Positions 27,107 through 37,700 of a DNA stretch of 64,000 nt are shown here, in pieces. Source of the DNA: Pseudomonas sp. stari2. GTDB taxonomy: Bacteria > Pseudomonadota > Gammaproteobacteria > Pseudomonadales > Pseudomonadaceae. The notes under the pieces were generated by a model. It ran no database searches, was not told the origin of the DNA, and was given only the letters and a program-made list of their open reading frames with translations. How positions within the stretch are numbered: position 1 is the stretch's first letter; each line of letters starts with the position of its first letter. A program made the position numbers and the translations under genes. Where the stretch lies: contig NZ_CP099760.1 of the NCBI RefSeq assembly GCF_040760005.1, positions 4,805,501-4,869,500 on the forward strand. Reading direction: 5' to 3'.

Positions 27107-27850
27107 TTACATGTACATCCCGCCGTTAACCGGGATTGTAGCCCCGGTCACGTATGCCGCACCGTCGGAAGCAAGAAAAGCGACCACGGAAGCGATCTCT
27201 TGAGCTTGTCCCAGACGGCCCAGCGGAATCTGCGTCTGCAAGGCTTCACGCTGTGCTTCAGGCAGCTCGCGAGTCATATCGGTGTCGATGAACCCTGGGG
27301 TTACCGAGTTGACCGTAATCGAACGCGAACCGACTTCACGCGCCATGGCACGGCTGAAACCTTCCAGACCGGCCTTGGCGGCTGCATAGTTTACTTGGCC
27401 AGCGTTACCCATGGCACCCACCACCGAGCCAATACTGATAATTCGACCCCAACGCGCCTTGGTCATGCCGCGCAGAACGCCCTTGGACAGGCGATACAGA
27501 CTGTTCAGGTTGGTATCGATCACGTCATACCACTCGTCGTCTTTCATGCGCATCATCAGATTATCGCGGGTGATGCCGGCATTGTTGACCAGGATCGCTA
27601 CCGGAGCACCGAACTGCTCCTGGATGCTCGCGAGCACTTTGGTGACCGATTCGTCGCTGGTGACGTTCAGTTCGAAACCTGCACCCTGAATGCCATTCTC
27701 TTTCAGGGTCGCAGCAATGCGCTCGGCGCCTGAAGCGGAAGTCGCGGTGCCGACAACAATGGCGCCCTGACGACCCAGTTCCAGTGCGATAGCCTGGCCG
27801 ATACCACGGCTTGCGCCGGTGACCAGTGCAACTTTACCTTGCAGACTCAT
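27107..27850 (-). CDS. fabG: 3-oxoacyl-ACP reductase
   Basis: A 247-residue NADPH-dependent SDR that reduces 3-oxoacyl-ACP. It has the Rossmann motif TGASRGIGQ at residues 13-21, NNAGITRDNLMMRM, the catalytic Ser in SIGSVVGAMGNAGQ, and YAAAK with Tyr151-Lys155. The C-terminus (YVTGATIPVNGGMYM) is typical. The start lies 16 bases after the fabD stop within the fabD-fabG unit. Confidence 0.97.
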   Translation of the reverse strand: MSLQGKVALVTGASRGIGQAIALELGRQGAIVVGTATSASGAERIAATLKENGIQGAGFELNVTSDESVTKVLASIQEQFGAPVAILVNNAGITRDNLMMRMKDDEWYDVIDTNLNSLYRLSKGVLRGMTKARWGRIISIGSVVGAMGNAGQVNYAAAKAGLEGFSRAMAREVGSRSITVNSVTPGFIDTDMTRELPEAQREALQTQIPLGRLGQAQEIASVVAFLASDGAAYVTGATIPVNGGMYM

Positions 27851-27866
27851 GCAAGTTTCTCCTGAT

Positions 27867-28805
27867 TCAGACAGCCGCTGCGCGAGCAGCAGCGAAAGCG
27901 TCTGGGGTATTGAGGTTGGAAGTCGATACGCCTTCGGCGCAACGTTTGTTCAGACCGGCCAGCACTTTGCCGGGGCCGCACTCGACCAGATTGGTCGCGC
28001 CTTTCGCTGCCAGAGTCTGTACGGACTCGACCCAGCGAACCGGCTTGTAGAGTTGCTCCAGCAGGTCACGCTTGAGGGTTTCCAGATCCGCCGGCACCTG
28101 AGCGCTGACGTTCTGTACCACAGGGATCTGCGGCGCCTGCCAGTCGATGGCAGCAATGGACTCGGCGAAACGCTCGGCAGCCGGACGCATCAGTTCGCAG
28201 TGCGACGGCACGCTGACTGGCAGCGGCATGGCACGCTTGGCGCCACGAGCCTTGCAGCCTTCGATGGCGCGCTCCACAGCAGCCTTGGCACCAGCGATCA
28301 CCACCTGGCCCGGGGAGTTGAAGTTCACCGCGCTGACCACTTCGCCTTGCGCCGCTTCGGCACAGGCCGCCAGCACATCGGCGTCTTCCAGACCGAGGAT
28401 GGCAGCCATGCCGCCCTGCCCGGCCGGAACAGCCTCCTGCATAAGCTGGCCACGGCGCTCGACGAGTTTTACCGCGTCCGCCAGGCTCAGGCTGCCGGCA
28501 GCAACCAGTGCGCTGTATTCACCCAGGCTGTGACCGGCAACAAATGCCGGGCGCGCACCACCTTCAGCCAGCCACAGGCGCCACAGGGCGATCGAAGCGG
28601 CCAGAATGGCCGGTTGGGTTTTGTCGGTTTGGTTGAGCAGCTCCTCCGGGCCCTGCTGGGTCAGCGCCCACAGGTCGTAGCCCAGAGCTTCGGATGCTTC
28701 TTTGAAAGTTTCGAGGATCAGCGGATGTTGCGCGCCCAGCTCGGCCAGCATGCCGAGGGACTGCGAACCCTGTCCTGGAAAGACGAATGCGAGGGAAGCA
28801 GACAT
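27867..28805 (-). CDS. fabD: Malonyl-CoA:ACP transacylase
   Basis: A 312-residue acyltransferase that loads malonyl groups onto AcpP. It has FPGQGSQSLGM (oxyanion loop), the nucleophile Ser in GHSLGEYSAL near residue 92, Arg in VERRGQLMQ, and the catalytic His in VPSHCELM near 201. Family length is normal. The 125-base spacer to plsX upstream contains no recognisable gene. Confidence 0.97.
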   Translation of the reverse strand: MSASLAFVFPGQGSQSLGMLAELGAQHPLILETFKEASEALGYDLWALTQQGPEELLNQTDKTQPAILAASIALWRLWLAEGGARPAFVAGHSLGEYSALVAAGSLSLADAVKLVERRGQLMQEAVPAGQGGMAAILGLEDADVLAACAEAAQGEVVSAVNFNSPGQVVIAGAKAAVERAIEGCKARGAKRAMPLPVSVPSHCELMRPAAERFAESIAAIDWQAPQIPVVQNVSAQVPADLETLKRDLLEQLYKPVRWVESVQTLAAKGATNLVECGPGKVLAGLNKRCAEGVSTSNLNTPDAFAAARAAAV

Positions 28806-28930
28806 GTAACAAGCCCCTAATGATCTTGTCGTCGGAAAAATGGCATCCCGCTAGAGGGACGCAAGAAACTGACAGTTGGATGGCCCTTTGAACCGGGCGG
28901 TCACATTTAAGCATTGTCCGACGAAAACGC

Positions 28931-29941
28931 CTAAGACAACAAATCCTCCAGACGGCCGTGCAGGCGCTCAGGAAGATTCTCCTGAATCTCGATCAGTGCT
29001 CGCTGAATGGCGCTCTGAAACCCCTGAACCCCGGCCGAACCGTGACTTTTCACCACAATCCCCTGCAAACCGAGGAAGCTTGCGCCGTTGTGTCGCGCAG
29101 GCGCCAGATCAGCCTGAAGGCGCTTCATCAATGGCAGCGCCAGAGCGCCGACAACACGGGAAGCGAGATTTTTTTTGAACAGCGCCTCGATGCGCGCGGC
29201 GATCATTGTCGCCAGGCCTTCACTGGATTTCAGCAGGATATTGCCGACGAAACCGTCACAAACCACCACATCCGCCTCGCCGCGATACAAGCCGTCGCCC
29301 TCGATAAAACCGATGTAATTGATGCCTCTGGCGGCCTGCAACAAAGTCGCAGCAAGCTTGACCTGCTGATTGCCCTTGATGTCCTCGGTGCCGATATTCA
29401 GCAGCGCAACCCGCGGACGGGCAATGCCCAGCGTTTGTGCCGCCACAGACCCCATCACAGCAAACTGCAATAAATGCTCGGCACTGCAATCAACGTTGGC
29501 GCCCAGATCGAGCAACTGGCAGTAGCCCTTCTGCGTAGGAATCGCGGCAACCATGGCCGGACGATCAATCCCCGGCAGGGTCTTGAGCACAAATCGCGAT
29601 AGCGCCATCAACGCACCGGTATTCCCGGCACTGACACAGGCCTGGACCTTGCCATCACGCAGCAATTCGAGAGCGACACGCATCGACGAATCCGGCTTGC
29701 CACGCAAAGCCTGGGCAGGCTTTTCGTCCATGGTGATGACTTCGGACGCAGGAACGATCGTCAGGCGCGCGCGATCGGCAGCCGACTGGCCGGTGATCAG
29801 TTCTTCAAGAAGGGAGGGTTGACCGACAAGGGTCAGGTGCAGCGAGGGCGTAGCAGAAAGGCAAGCAAGGCTGGCCTGAACAATGCTGCGGGGACCGAAG
29901 TCCCCGCCCATTGCGTCAATCGCGATGACTTGAGCGGACAA
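28931..29941 (-). CDS. plsX: Phosphate acyltransferase PlsX
   Basis: A 336-residue peripheral membrane enzyme that makes acyl-phosphate from acyl-ACP for phospholipid synthesis. The N-terminus [12 protein letters not shown] is diagnostic. Other stretches are [39 protein letters not shown] and [17 protein letters not shown]. It starts four bases after the rpmF stop, which indicates cotranscription with rpmF and yceD. Confidence 0.96.
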   Translation of the reverse strand: MSAQVIAIDAMGGDFGPRSIVQASLACLSATPSLHLTLVGQPSLLEELITGQSAADRARLTIVPASEVITMDEKPAQALRGKPDSSMRVALELLRDGKVQACVSAGNTGALMALSRFVLKTLPGIDRPAMVAAIPTQKGYCQLLDLGANVDCSAEHLLQFAVMGSVAAQTLGIARPRVALLNIGTEDIKGNQQVKLAATLLQAARGINYIGFIEGDGLYRGEADVVVCDGFVGNILLKSSEGLATMIAARIEALFKKNLASRVVGALALPLMKRLQADLAPARHNGASFLGLQGIVVKSHGSAGVQGFQSAIQRALIEIQENLPERLHGRLEDLLS

Positions 29942-29945
29942 GTGA

Positions 29946-30128
29946 TTACTCGTCAGCGCCCTTGTCGATCACTTTACGGCCACGGTATACGCCTTCTGGC
30001 GATACGTGGTGACGCAGGTGAACTTCACCAGTGGTTTTTTCTACAGACAGGGTGCTAGCCTCGAGAGCGTCGTGCGAACGGCGCATGTCACGGGCAGAGC
30101 GGGATTTTTTGTTCTGCTGAACAGCCAT
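29946..30128 (-). CDS. rpmF: 50S ribosomal protein L32
   Basis: A 60-residue basic ribosomal protein beginning [20 protein letters not shown], with the mid-segment [19 protein letters not shown] ([19 protein letters not shown]). No zinc cysteines are present, as in other Pseudomonas L32. It lies in the conserved yceD-rpmF-plsX arrangement. Confidence 0.97.
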
Positions 30129-30141
30129 AATTGATTAACTC

Positions 30142-30669
30142 CTAAACGTTTGGGTCACGCTTTAACTGCGCCAATACACTGAACGGGTTGGACCGCGTTA
30201 CCTCGTCCTCGCTCGGTTCGGGCTCATCTGCTCCCGCCGGCTGCTGGCATTCTTCCGGATGATGAGCAGGCACAATAGGCAAGGCGAGCAGAAGCTCTTC
30301 CTCGACCAGTGACTGCAGATCCAAAGGATCTTCGCCCAGTTCCAGCACGTCATAACCTTTCGGTAACGACTGGGTATTCGCACCCTCCTTCACTACAGCG
30401 TAACTGCATTCGCTGTGGATCGGCAGGGTGACCAGCTCAAGACAACGCTGGCAAACCATTTTGACTTCGGTGTCGATAAAGCTGTGAATCACCACAGATT
30501 TACGTTCATCTCGTTCAAAAACGAATTTAGCCTGCACCGTACCGACATCGTCGGAAAGCGGGTCGCAGAGTCTCTTCAAATCGGCCAGCAGCAGTTCACC
30601 TTGAAGGGTGGTGCCACGGTCAGCCAATTTGCGCGGGTCAACGTGAGGTGGAATCGGGTCATTCAACAT
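30142..30669 (-). CDS. yceD: YceD/DUF177 protein (23S rRNA accumulation)
   Basis: A 175-residue DUF177 protein that in E. coli affects 23S rRNA levels. A CQRCLELVTLPI segment is present, with a CxxC pair around residue 70. The ATG at 30669 starts MLNDPIPPHVDPRKLADRG, as in other pseudomonads. It lies only 10 bases after a near-consensus -10, so the mRNA may be leaderless or nearly so, and no Shine-Dalgarno is visible. It is the first gene of the yceD-rpmF-plsX unit. Confidence 0.92.
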   Translation of the reverse strand: MLNDPIPPHVDPRKLADRGTTLQGELLLADLKRLCDPLSDDVGTVQAKFVFERDERKSVVIHSFIDTEVKMVCQRCLELVTLPIHSECSYAVVKEGANTQSLPKGYDVLELGEDPLDLQSLVEEELLLALPIVPAHHPEECQQPAGADEPEPSEDEVTRSNPFSVLAQLKRDPNV

Positions 30670-30678
30670 AGGCGCAGC

Positions 30679-30706
30679 ATTATAGGGATGCACCCACCCA
30701 TGTCAA
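30679..30706 (-). promoter_or_regulatory. Near-perfect sigma-70 promoter of yceD-rpmF-plsX
   Basis: Consensus -35 TTGACA (30701-30706), a 16-base spacer and consensus -10 TATAAT (30679-30684). Transcription should start at about 30670-30672, one to three bases before the yceD ATG. Confidence 0.8.
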
Positions 30707-30775
30707 AGGAAATTGTGCCCTGTCCGTCACTTGCGCGGCTCCGCTAGAATCTGTCGCCTGCCTCTGGAGATGCGA

Positions 30776-31354
30776 ATGCTGCCTTTATTACTCGCTTCAA
30801 GCTCGACCTATCGTCGAAAATTGCTCAGCCGCCTGCGCCTGCCGTTCGTCTGCAGCTCACCGGATATCGATGAAAGCCATCGCCCGAACGAGTCCGCAAT
30901 CGAGCTGGTCAAACGCCTCGCCGAACAGAAAGCCCGGGCACTGGCCGACAGCCACCCCGCCCATCTGATCATCGGCTCCGACCAGGTTGCCGTACTCGGC
31001 GAGCGAATCATCGGCAAGCCGCACACCTTTGAAAACGCCCGCGAACAACTGATGGCCGCCAGCGGCGCCAGCGTGACTTTCCTCACCGGCGTGGCCCTGC
31101 TCAACAGCCAGACAGGCCGCTGCCAGGTCGACTGCGTGCCTTTCACCGTGCACATGCGCGTACTGGATCAGATCCGCGTCGAGCGCTACCTGCACGCAGA
31201 GCAGCCCTACGACTGTGCTGGCAGCTTCAAGGCCGAAGGACTGGGCGTAAGCCTGTTCCAATCCACCGAGGGGTCCGACGCCACCAGCCTGATTGGCCTG
31301 CCACTGATTCGCCTGATCGACATGCTGCTGGCCGAAGGCGTACAGATTCCATGA
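30776..31354 (+). CDS. maf: Maf-family nucleotide pyrophosphatase
   Basis: A 192-residue nucleoside-triphosphate pyrophosphatase of the Maf family (YceF-like), which hydrolyses modified or canonical NTPs. Visible are LLLASSSTYRRKLL at the start, SPDIDESHRPNESA, IIGSDQVAV (catalytic Asp), GKPHTFENAREQL, and a C-terminal EGSDATSLIGLPL. The ATG at 30776 follows CTGGAG; an ATG two codons earlier is possible. It is divergent from yceD. Confidence 0.93.
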   Translation: MLPLLLASSSTYRRKLLSRLRLPFVCSSPDIDESHRPNESAIELVKRLAEQKARALADSHPAHLIIGSDQVAVLGERIIGKPHTFENAREQLMAASGASVTFLTGVALLNSQTGRCQVDCVPFTVHMRVLDQIRVERYLHAEQPYDCAGSFKAEGLGVSLFQSTEGSDATSLIGLPLIRLIDMLLAEGVQIP

Positions 31355-31359
31355 CCCAC

Positions 31360-31386
31360 AAAAAACCGGCCCTCGGGCCGGTTTTT
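31360..31386. terminator. Bidirectional terminator between maf and sppA
   Basis: AAAAACCGGCC, loop CTCG, GGCCGGTTTTT serves the convergent maf (+) and sppA (-) transcripts. Confidence 0.9.
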
Positions 31387-31400
31387 CTTGCAGCATTCGA

Positions 31401-32390
31401 TCAGCGCAACGACGGGCCGTTGAAACCCATCCACATTGCCAGTTTCTCGGCAACGCTGGCGCCGAGCTTCTTCGAGAAGCGGTCGAACGGCGATTCCTGA
31501 ACGGTGAAGTCCACCAGTTCCTTTTCGCCAATCACGTCACGCGCCACCGAACTGGCATTGCCCAGCCCATCGATCAGCCCCAGCGGCAGCGCCTGCTCGC
31601 CAGACCAGACCAGCCCGGAGAACAACTCCGGATGCTCTTTATCCTTCAGGCGATCACCACGCCCCTGCTTCACGCTGTTGATGAACTGCTTGTGCGTGGT
31701 ATCCAGCACACTTTGCCAGAACGCCGTCTCTTCCGGCTTCTGCGGCTGGAACGGATCGAGGAACGACTTGTGCTCGCCGGAAGTGTAGGTGCGACGCTCG
31801 ACGCCCAGCTTCTCCATGGTGCCGACAAAGCCGTAACCGGCTGCTGTCACACCAATAGAACCGACCAGGCTCGCCTTGTCGGCGTAGATCTGATCCGCAG
31901 CACTGGCAATGTAATAGGCACCGGAGGCACCGAGATCGGAAATCACCGCATACACCTTGGTATCCGGATGCAGGCCGCGCAGGCGCTTGATCTCGTCATA
32001 CACATAACCCGACTGCACCGGACTGCCACCCGGGCTATTGATACGCAGGATCACGCCCTTGACCTTTTTGTCTTCGAACGCCGCCCGCAGACTGCCGACG
32101 ATGTTGTCGGCACTGGCCGGCTCCTTGTCGGCAATCATGCCGGTGACGTCGATCAACGCGGTGTAGTTCGGACCACGCGTGGCGCTTTTTTCCATGTCCA
32201 TCAACGGCGTGAACAGGATCAGCGCAACAAACAGATAAACAAACGTCAGCAGTTTGAAGAAGATTCCCCAACGCCTGGAGCGACGCTGCTCTTGCACACC
32301 GGCCAGCAGAGTCTTTTCCAGTAGCTTCCAGCTTTTCGCGTCACCGTCGTCGGCAGTTGCCTTGGCCGGTGCTTTCCATTCGTCGGTCAT
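31401..32390 (-). CDS. sppA: Signal peptide peptidase SppA (36 kDa type)
   Basis: A 329-residue membrane serine protease of family S49. One transmembrane helix lies near residues 50-72. The protease core contains VILRINSPGGSPVQSGYVYDE, the catalytic Ser in LVGSIGVTAAGYG and the catalytic Lys in the preceding YADKASL. It degrades signal peptides left in the inner membrane. The ATG at 32390 is preferred over a GTG at 32399. It lies 24 bases after the HAD hydrolase gene. Confidence 0.92.
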   Translation of the reverse strand: MTDEWKAPAKATADDGDAKSWKLLEKTLLAGVQEQRRSRRWGIFFKLLTFVYLFVALILFTPLMDMEKSATRGPNYTALIDVTGMIADKEPASADNIVGSLRAAFEDKKVKGVILRINSPGGSPVQSGYVYDEIKRLRGLHPDTKVYAVISDLGASGAYYIASAADQIYADKASLVGSIGVTAAGYGFVGTMEKLGVERRTYTSGEHKSFLDPFQPQKPEETAFWQSVLDTTHKQFINSVKQGRGDRLKDKEHPELFSGLVWSGEQALPLGLIDGLGNASSVARDVIGEKELVDFTVQESPFDRFSKKLGASVAEKLAMWMGFNGPSLR

Positions 32391-32414
32391 GCCATCCACC
32401 CCAGCAAAAACGTA

Positions 32415-33077
32415 TTAAGCCCGCTGAGCCAGCCAGGCATGCAATTCAGAAAACCGGTCAATCGACAGTCGCGGTTCAAACTGCTGCAGCGACTCGATCG
32501 ATTGCGCACCGTAACTGACCGCCACCGAGTCCATCCCTGCATTGCGCGCCATCAACAGATCGAAGGATGAATCGCCGACCATCAGCGCCTGTTCAGCACG
32601 CACACCGCAATGCGCAAGGATCTGCTCCAGCATCAGAGGGTGTGGCTTGCTCGCCGTTTCATCGGCAGCACGGGTGATATCGAAATAATCTTCCCAGTCA
32701 TTGGCCTTAAGCACCCGATCCAGCCCGCGGCGATTCTTGCCGGTCGCGACCGCCAAGTGGTAACCCTGCTCGCGAAAGGACGCCATCGACTCCACTACGC
32801 CTTCGAACAACGGCGAAGGCACGGCTTCCGCGGCGATGTAGTGATCCGCGTAATACTCGCGAAACAAGGTCATTTCGGCATCGCTGATGTCCGGATACAA
32901 GGTGCGGATCGCTTCGGGCAAGCCCAGACCGATGATGCCTTTGACGGCAAAATCATCACGCAACTCGAAACCTGATCGCTCGGATGCCGAGTGCATCGCC
33001 TCGACAATCCGATGAATGGAATCGGCCAGCGTACCGTCCCAATCAAAAATCAGCAGCTTGTAATCAGATGGGCGCAC
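32415..33077 (-). CDS. HAD-family hydrolase (phosphoglycolate phosphatase-like)
   Basis: A 220-residue HAD phosphatase. Motif I is [10 protein letters not shown] (nucleophile Asp), motif II is [13 protein letters not shown], and motifs III/IV are [10 protein letters not shown] and [16 protein letters not shown]. The alpha-helical C1 cap places it near Gph/YjjG-type phosphatases. The substrate is not certain; the genomic position is that of PA2974. The start is a GTG at 33077 that overlaps the rluC end by 14 bases. Confidence 0.9.
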   Translation of the reverse strand: MRPSDYKLLIFDWDGTLADSIHRIVEAMHSASERSGFELRDDFAVKGIIGLGLPEAIRTLYPDISDAEMTLFREYYADHYIAAEAVPSPLFEGVVESMASFREQGYHLAVATGKNRRGLDRVLKANDWEDYFDITRAADETASKPHPLMLEQILAHCGVRAEQALMVGDSSFDLLMARNAGMDSVAVSYGAQSIESLQQFEPRLSIDRFSELHAWLAQRA

Positions 33078-34026
33078 TCAATCGCTCCACAGTCTTGGCC
33101 CACATTTCATCGACCGGCGCCTGCAACTTGAGTTCACCGCCATCGGGCAACGGCACGGTCAGCATGTAGGCGTGCAGGAACAGGCGCTTGCCGCCCAGAT
33201 CACGGATTTCCTTACTGAAACTGTCATCACCGTATTTGGTGTCACCGGCAATGCAGTGCCCGGCGTGCAACGTATGGACGCGGATCTGGTGCGTACGACC
33301 GGTGATCGGCTTGGCTTCGATTAGAGTGGCAAAATCGCCAAAGCGACGCAGGACCTTGAACACGGTTACAGACTCCTTGCCCTCGTCCTCGTCGACCTCA
33401 ACCATGCGCTCGCCGGAGCGCAGATTGCTCTTGCCGAGCGCCGCACGGACTTGCTTGATCGAGGTCGCCCAGTTGCCGCGAACCAGTGCCATGTAGCGCT
33501 TATCGACACCGTCACCACGCAACGCGGCATGCAAGTGACGCAACATGCTGCGCTTCTTGGCGATCATCAGCAGGCCGGAGGTGTCACGATCGAGACGGTG
33601 AACCAGCTCGAGCTCCTTGGCATCGGGGCGCAACTGACGAAAGGCTTCGATAACGCCGTAATTCAAGCCACTGCCACCGTGAACCGCAATGCCGGCGGGC
33701 TTGTTGATCACGATCAGGGCTTTGTCTTCGTAGACAATCGAGGCCTCCAGGCGCTGCAACAGCCCCTGGGCAAGCGGCACTGGCTCATCGCGTTCAGGCA
33801 CGCGCACCGGCGGCACGCGCACGATATCGCCGGCCTGCAGCTTGTATTCGGGCTTGATCCGACCCTTGTTAACTCGCACTTCGCCTTTGCGCAAAATGCG
33901 GTAAATCAAGGTCTTGGGCACGCCTTTGAGCCGGGCGAGGAGGAAATTGTCGATTCGTTGGCCGGCATATTCCGGCGAGACCTCAAGCAATTGAACGCCT
34001 GGAGTCGAAGGGGCAGTAGTCGTCAT
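33064..34026 (-). CDS. rluC: 23S rRNA pseudouridine synthase RluC
   Basis: A 320-residue RluA-family synthase modifying 23S rRNA (positions 955, 2504 and 2580 in E. coli). The N-terminal S4 RNA-binding domain ([21 protein letters not shown], residues about 20-75) precedes the catalytic domain with [12 protein letters not shown], in which the Asp is the nucleophile. The ATG at 34026 has no clear Shine-Dalgarno. An in-frame upstream extension of 73 codons runs through the divergent rne promoter and is rejected. Confidence 0.95.
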   Translation of the reverse strand: MTTTAPSTPGVQLLEVSPEYAGQRIDNFLLARLKGVPKTLIYRILRKGEVRVNKGRIKPEYKLQAGDIVRVPPVRVPERDEPVPLAQGLLQRLEASIVYEDKALIVINKPAGIAVHGGSGLNYGVIEAFRQLRPDAKELELVHRLDRDTSGLLMIAKKRSMLRHLHAALRGDGVDKRYMALVRGNWATSIKQVRAALGKSNLRSGERMVEVDEDEGKESVTVFKVLRRFGDFATLIEAKPITGRTHQIRVHTLHAGHCIAGDTKYGDDSFSKEIRDLGGKRLFLHAYMLTVPLPDGGELKLQAPVDEMWAKTVERLSAPI

Positions 34027-34054
34027 GACGCGGATGATAACAATTTTTATGGAA

Positions 34055-34083
34055 TTGAAGCACTTAATCATTGCTGCTATAGT
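34055..34083 (+). promoter_or_regulatory. Promoter of rne
   Basis: -35 TTGAAG (34055-34060), a 17-base spacer and -10 TATAGT (34078-34083). The predicted start is near 34090, leaving a leader of about 635 bases before the rne ATG. Confidence 0.7.
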
Positions 34084-34089
34084 CGCGAA

Positions 34090-34723
34090 CGCCGCCAAAA
34101 GCGGCCTGGACAGCGGAACCACGGTCAAAAACCGGCCCTGACCAACGCAATTCACCAGGACGCGAGGCCGTCCTACGGGGCTTTCGCTACGTAACGGTGG
34201 AGTTTGCAGCTGTAACAAGCGCAGGTGACATGAGGCCTGAATCACGCCGCAAAGCAGAGTTCTGACTCGCCACGCGAGCCATATTCACGGCCAGTTCACA
34301 AAGTGCAGTCAGCCGCGGATGACCCCGAGCGAAAGCGCCGGAAACACCGCCTGAATTAGCCATGATGCGTGACCTCCCCTTTCGGAGCTCACGGTAAATG
34401 CCAACCCGCTGCGGATTCTGCGCGCGGCAGCACCCGAATTATCAGGGATACGTGTAGGGTGGAGATGCACAACCGCTGGACTGTGTAGCAACAGGCTTTA
34501 TCAAGACGCTTCATCTCGTCCACAGCCACGGTTGATTCCTCCTCCTGACTGAGTGCTTAAGTAGCCACAGCAAGCAGGACGCGTACGTCGCGATAACGGC
34601 CCAATTGGCCGGACATCGCTGGACACGGGAATGGCCAACCACTCCCGACGCACCTGACACCGACCGTGAGAAATCGTGTGTGCCGAACGCCGTTTCCGGC
34701 AGCCCGGAAACCGACGGTACTAC
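34090..34723 (+). promoter_or_regulatory. Long 5' leader of rne, probable autoregulatory RNA
   Basis: About 635 bases without a credible gene on either strand separate the rne promoter from its start codon. Pseudomonads are known to carry a conserved structured RNA (rne-II type) upstream of rne, and in E. coli the rne leader lets RNase E control its own mRNA. Directly before the start a perfect 8-base hairpin (GTTTCCGG 34692-34699, CCGGAAAC 34704-34711) ends 12 bases short of the ATG. There is no clear Shine-Dalgarno. The stretch is rich in other short inverted repeats. Confidence 0.65.
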
Positions 34724-37700
34724 ATGAAAAGAATGCTGATTAACGCAACTCAACCCGAAGAGTTGCGTGTTGCACTGGTAGATGGCCAGCGCCTCTACGA
34801 CCTGGACATCGAATCCGGTGCACGCGAGCAGAAAAAGGCCAACATCTATAAAGGCCGCATCACTCGCATCGAACCAAGCCTTGAGGCTGCCTTTGTCGAT
34901 TTCGGCTCCGAGCGCCACGGCTTCCTGCCCCTCAAAGAAATCTCCCGCGAATACTTCAAGAAAGCCCCCGAAGGCCGCGTCAACATCAAGGACGTCCTGA
35001 GCGAAGGCCAGGAAGTCATCGTTCAGGTCGAAAAAGAAGAACGTGGCAACAAGGGTGCAGCCCTGACCACCTTCATCAGCCTGGCCGGTCGTTACCTCGT
35101 TCTGATGCCGAACAACCCGCGTGCCGGCGGCATCTCCCGTCGCATCGAAGGCGAAGAGCGCAACGAACTGCGCGAAGCGCTGAACGGCCTGGTCGCTCCA
35201 GCCGACATGGGTCTGATCGTGCGCACTGCCGGCCTGGGCCGCAGCAGCGAAGAAATGCAGTGGGACCTCGATTACCTGCTGCAACTCTGGACCGCTATCA
35301 AGGAAGCCTCCCTGGATCGTTCCGCGCCGTTCCTGATCTACCAGGAAAGCAACGTCATCATCCGCGCCATCCGCGATTACCTGCGCCAGGACATCGGCGA
35401 AGTGCTGATCGACAGCGTTGAAGCCCAGGACGAAGCCCTGACCTTCATCCGCCAGGTGATGCCGCAGTACGCCAGCAAGATCAAGCTGTACGAAGACAGC
35501 GTTCCGCTGTTCAACCGTTTCCAGATCGAAAGCCAGATCGAAACCGCTTTCCAGCGCGTCGTCGAACTGCCTTCCGGCGGCTCCATCGTCATCGATCCGA
35601 CCGAAGCCCTGGTGTCCATCGACATCAACTCGGCGCGCGCCACCAAAGGCAGCGACATCGAAGAAACCGCCCTGCAGACCAACCTTGAAGCGGCCGAAGA
35701 AATCGCCCGTCAGTTGCGCCTGCGCGACATCGGCGGCCTGATCGTCATCGACTTCATCGACATGACCCCTGCCAAGAACCAGCGCGCCGTGGAAGAGAAA
35801 GTCCGCGAATGCCTGGAAGCCGACCGCGCCCGCGTGCAGATCGGCCGCATCTCGCGCTTCGGCCTGCTGGAAATGTCCCGTCAGCGCCTGCGTCCTTCGC
35901 TCGGCGAAAGCAGCGGCATCGTCTGCCCGCGCTGCAGCGGCACCGGCATCATCCGTGACGTCGAATCGCTGTCCCTGGCGATCCTGCGCCTGATCGAAGA
36001 AGAAGCCCTGAAGGACCGCACCGCCGAAGTTCGCGCACAAGTGCCGATCCCGGTGGCCGCGTTCCTGCTCAACGAAAAACGCAACTCGATCACCAAGATC
36101 GAACTGCGCACCCGCGCCCGCATCGTCATCCTGCCGAACGACCACCTCGAAACCCCGCATTTCGAAGTTCAGCGTCTGCGTGACGACAGCCCGGAAGCCG
36201 CGACCAACCAGTCCAGCTACGAAATCGCTGCCGCTGCTGCCGAAGTCGAAGACGTCCAGCCAGCCGCCGCGACCCGCACCCTGGTTCGCCAGGAAGCTGC
36301 GGTCAAGACCGCTCCGGCCCGCGCCAACGCTCCGGTTCCGACCGAAGTTGCCGCACCGGCGCCAGCGCCTGCTCCGGTTGCCGCGCCAGAACCAAGCCTG
36401 TTCAAAGGCCTGGTGAAGTCGCTGGTCAGCCTGTTCGCCACCAAAGAAGAGCCTGTTGCTCCGGTTGTGGTTGAAAAACCTGCCGCCGAGCGTCCGGCCC
36501 GCAACGAAGAGCGTCGCAACGGTCGTCAGCAGAGCCGCAACCGTAACGGTCGCCGCGATGAAGAACGCAAGCCGCGTGAAGAGCGTGCTCCACGTGAGGA
36601 ACGCGCACCGCGTGAGCCACGTGAAGAGCGCCAGCCTCGTGAAGCCCGTGAACTGCGCGAGCCACGCGAGTCCCGTGACGAAGCACCGGCAGCCCGCGAA
36701 GAACGCGCACCACGCGCCCCTCGTGAAGAACGTGCTCCACGTGCTCCACGTGAAGATCGCAAGCCGCGTGGCGAGCGTGAAGAACGCGTACGCGAACTGC
36801 GTGAACCTCTGGATGCTGCGCCAGCCGCTGCTACCGCCGTTGCCGCCACCGCTGAAGAGCGCCCAGCCCGTCAGCCGCGTGAAGAACGCGCGCCACGCCC
36901 ACCGCGTGAAGAGCGTCAACCGCGTGCCGAGCAAGCCGCTGCTGCCGTGGCTGAAGAAGAAATCACCACCAGCGAAGAGCAACTGCCGGAAGACGGTTCG
37001 GAGAACGCCGAGGGCGATCGTCCACGCCGCCGCTCCCGTGGTCAGCGTCGTCGCAGCAACCGTCGCGAGCGTCAGCGCGATGCCAACGGCAACGTGATCG
37101 AAGGTTCGGAAGAGTCCACCGAGAACGCTGGAGCCGCCGAGCCAAGCACTGCCGATCTGGCTGCCGGCCTGGCCGTTACTGCCGCTGTTGCCAGCACCGT
37201 GATCAGCGCTCCGGCCGAAGCTCAGGCCCACGAGCAAGCTGAACGCGCTACCGCTGCAACGCTGGAAACCGCTCCAGTTGAAGCGCCGGTGGTTGAAGCC
37301 ACCACTCCGGTAGAAGTGGTGGCTGCTCCGGAAGTCGAAGTGGCGCCGGTTCGCGAAGCTCAGCCTAAGGTTGAAGTCGCTGCCGAACCTGCTTTCGTCG
37401 CCCCCGAGCCTGTTGCAGTGGCAGAGCCGGTTGTCGAGACCGTCGCTGAAACCGTGACCGAAACCGTGCGTGAAGTTCGCGAAGAACAGACCGCCTTCAA
37501 CTGGGTCGCCGAGCCGGCCGTCGCTGAAACACCAGCGCCAGTGGTTGAAGCGCCTGTCGTGGAAGAAGCCAAGGCCGCTGAACCAGTGGTTGTCGCTGAA
37601 CCGGCACCTGCCGTTGAAGCGCCGGTCGTGGAAGCGCCAGTCGCTGCGCCTGCTCCGGTCAGCGCCCTGACGCCAAGTGGCCGCGCCCCGAACGACCCGC

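Noticed and set aside
34027..34245. N-terminal extension of rluC
   Set aside because: It would run through the divergent rne promoter and leader; the S4 domain starts normally from 34026.
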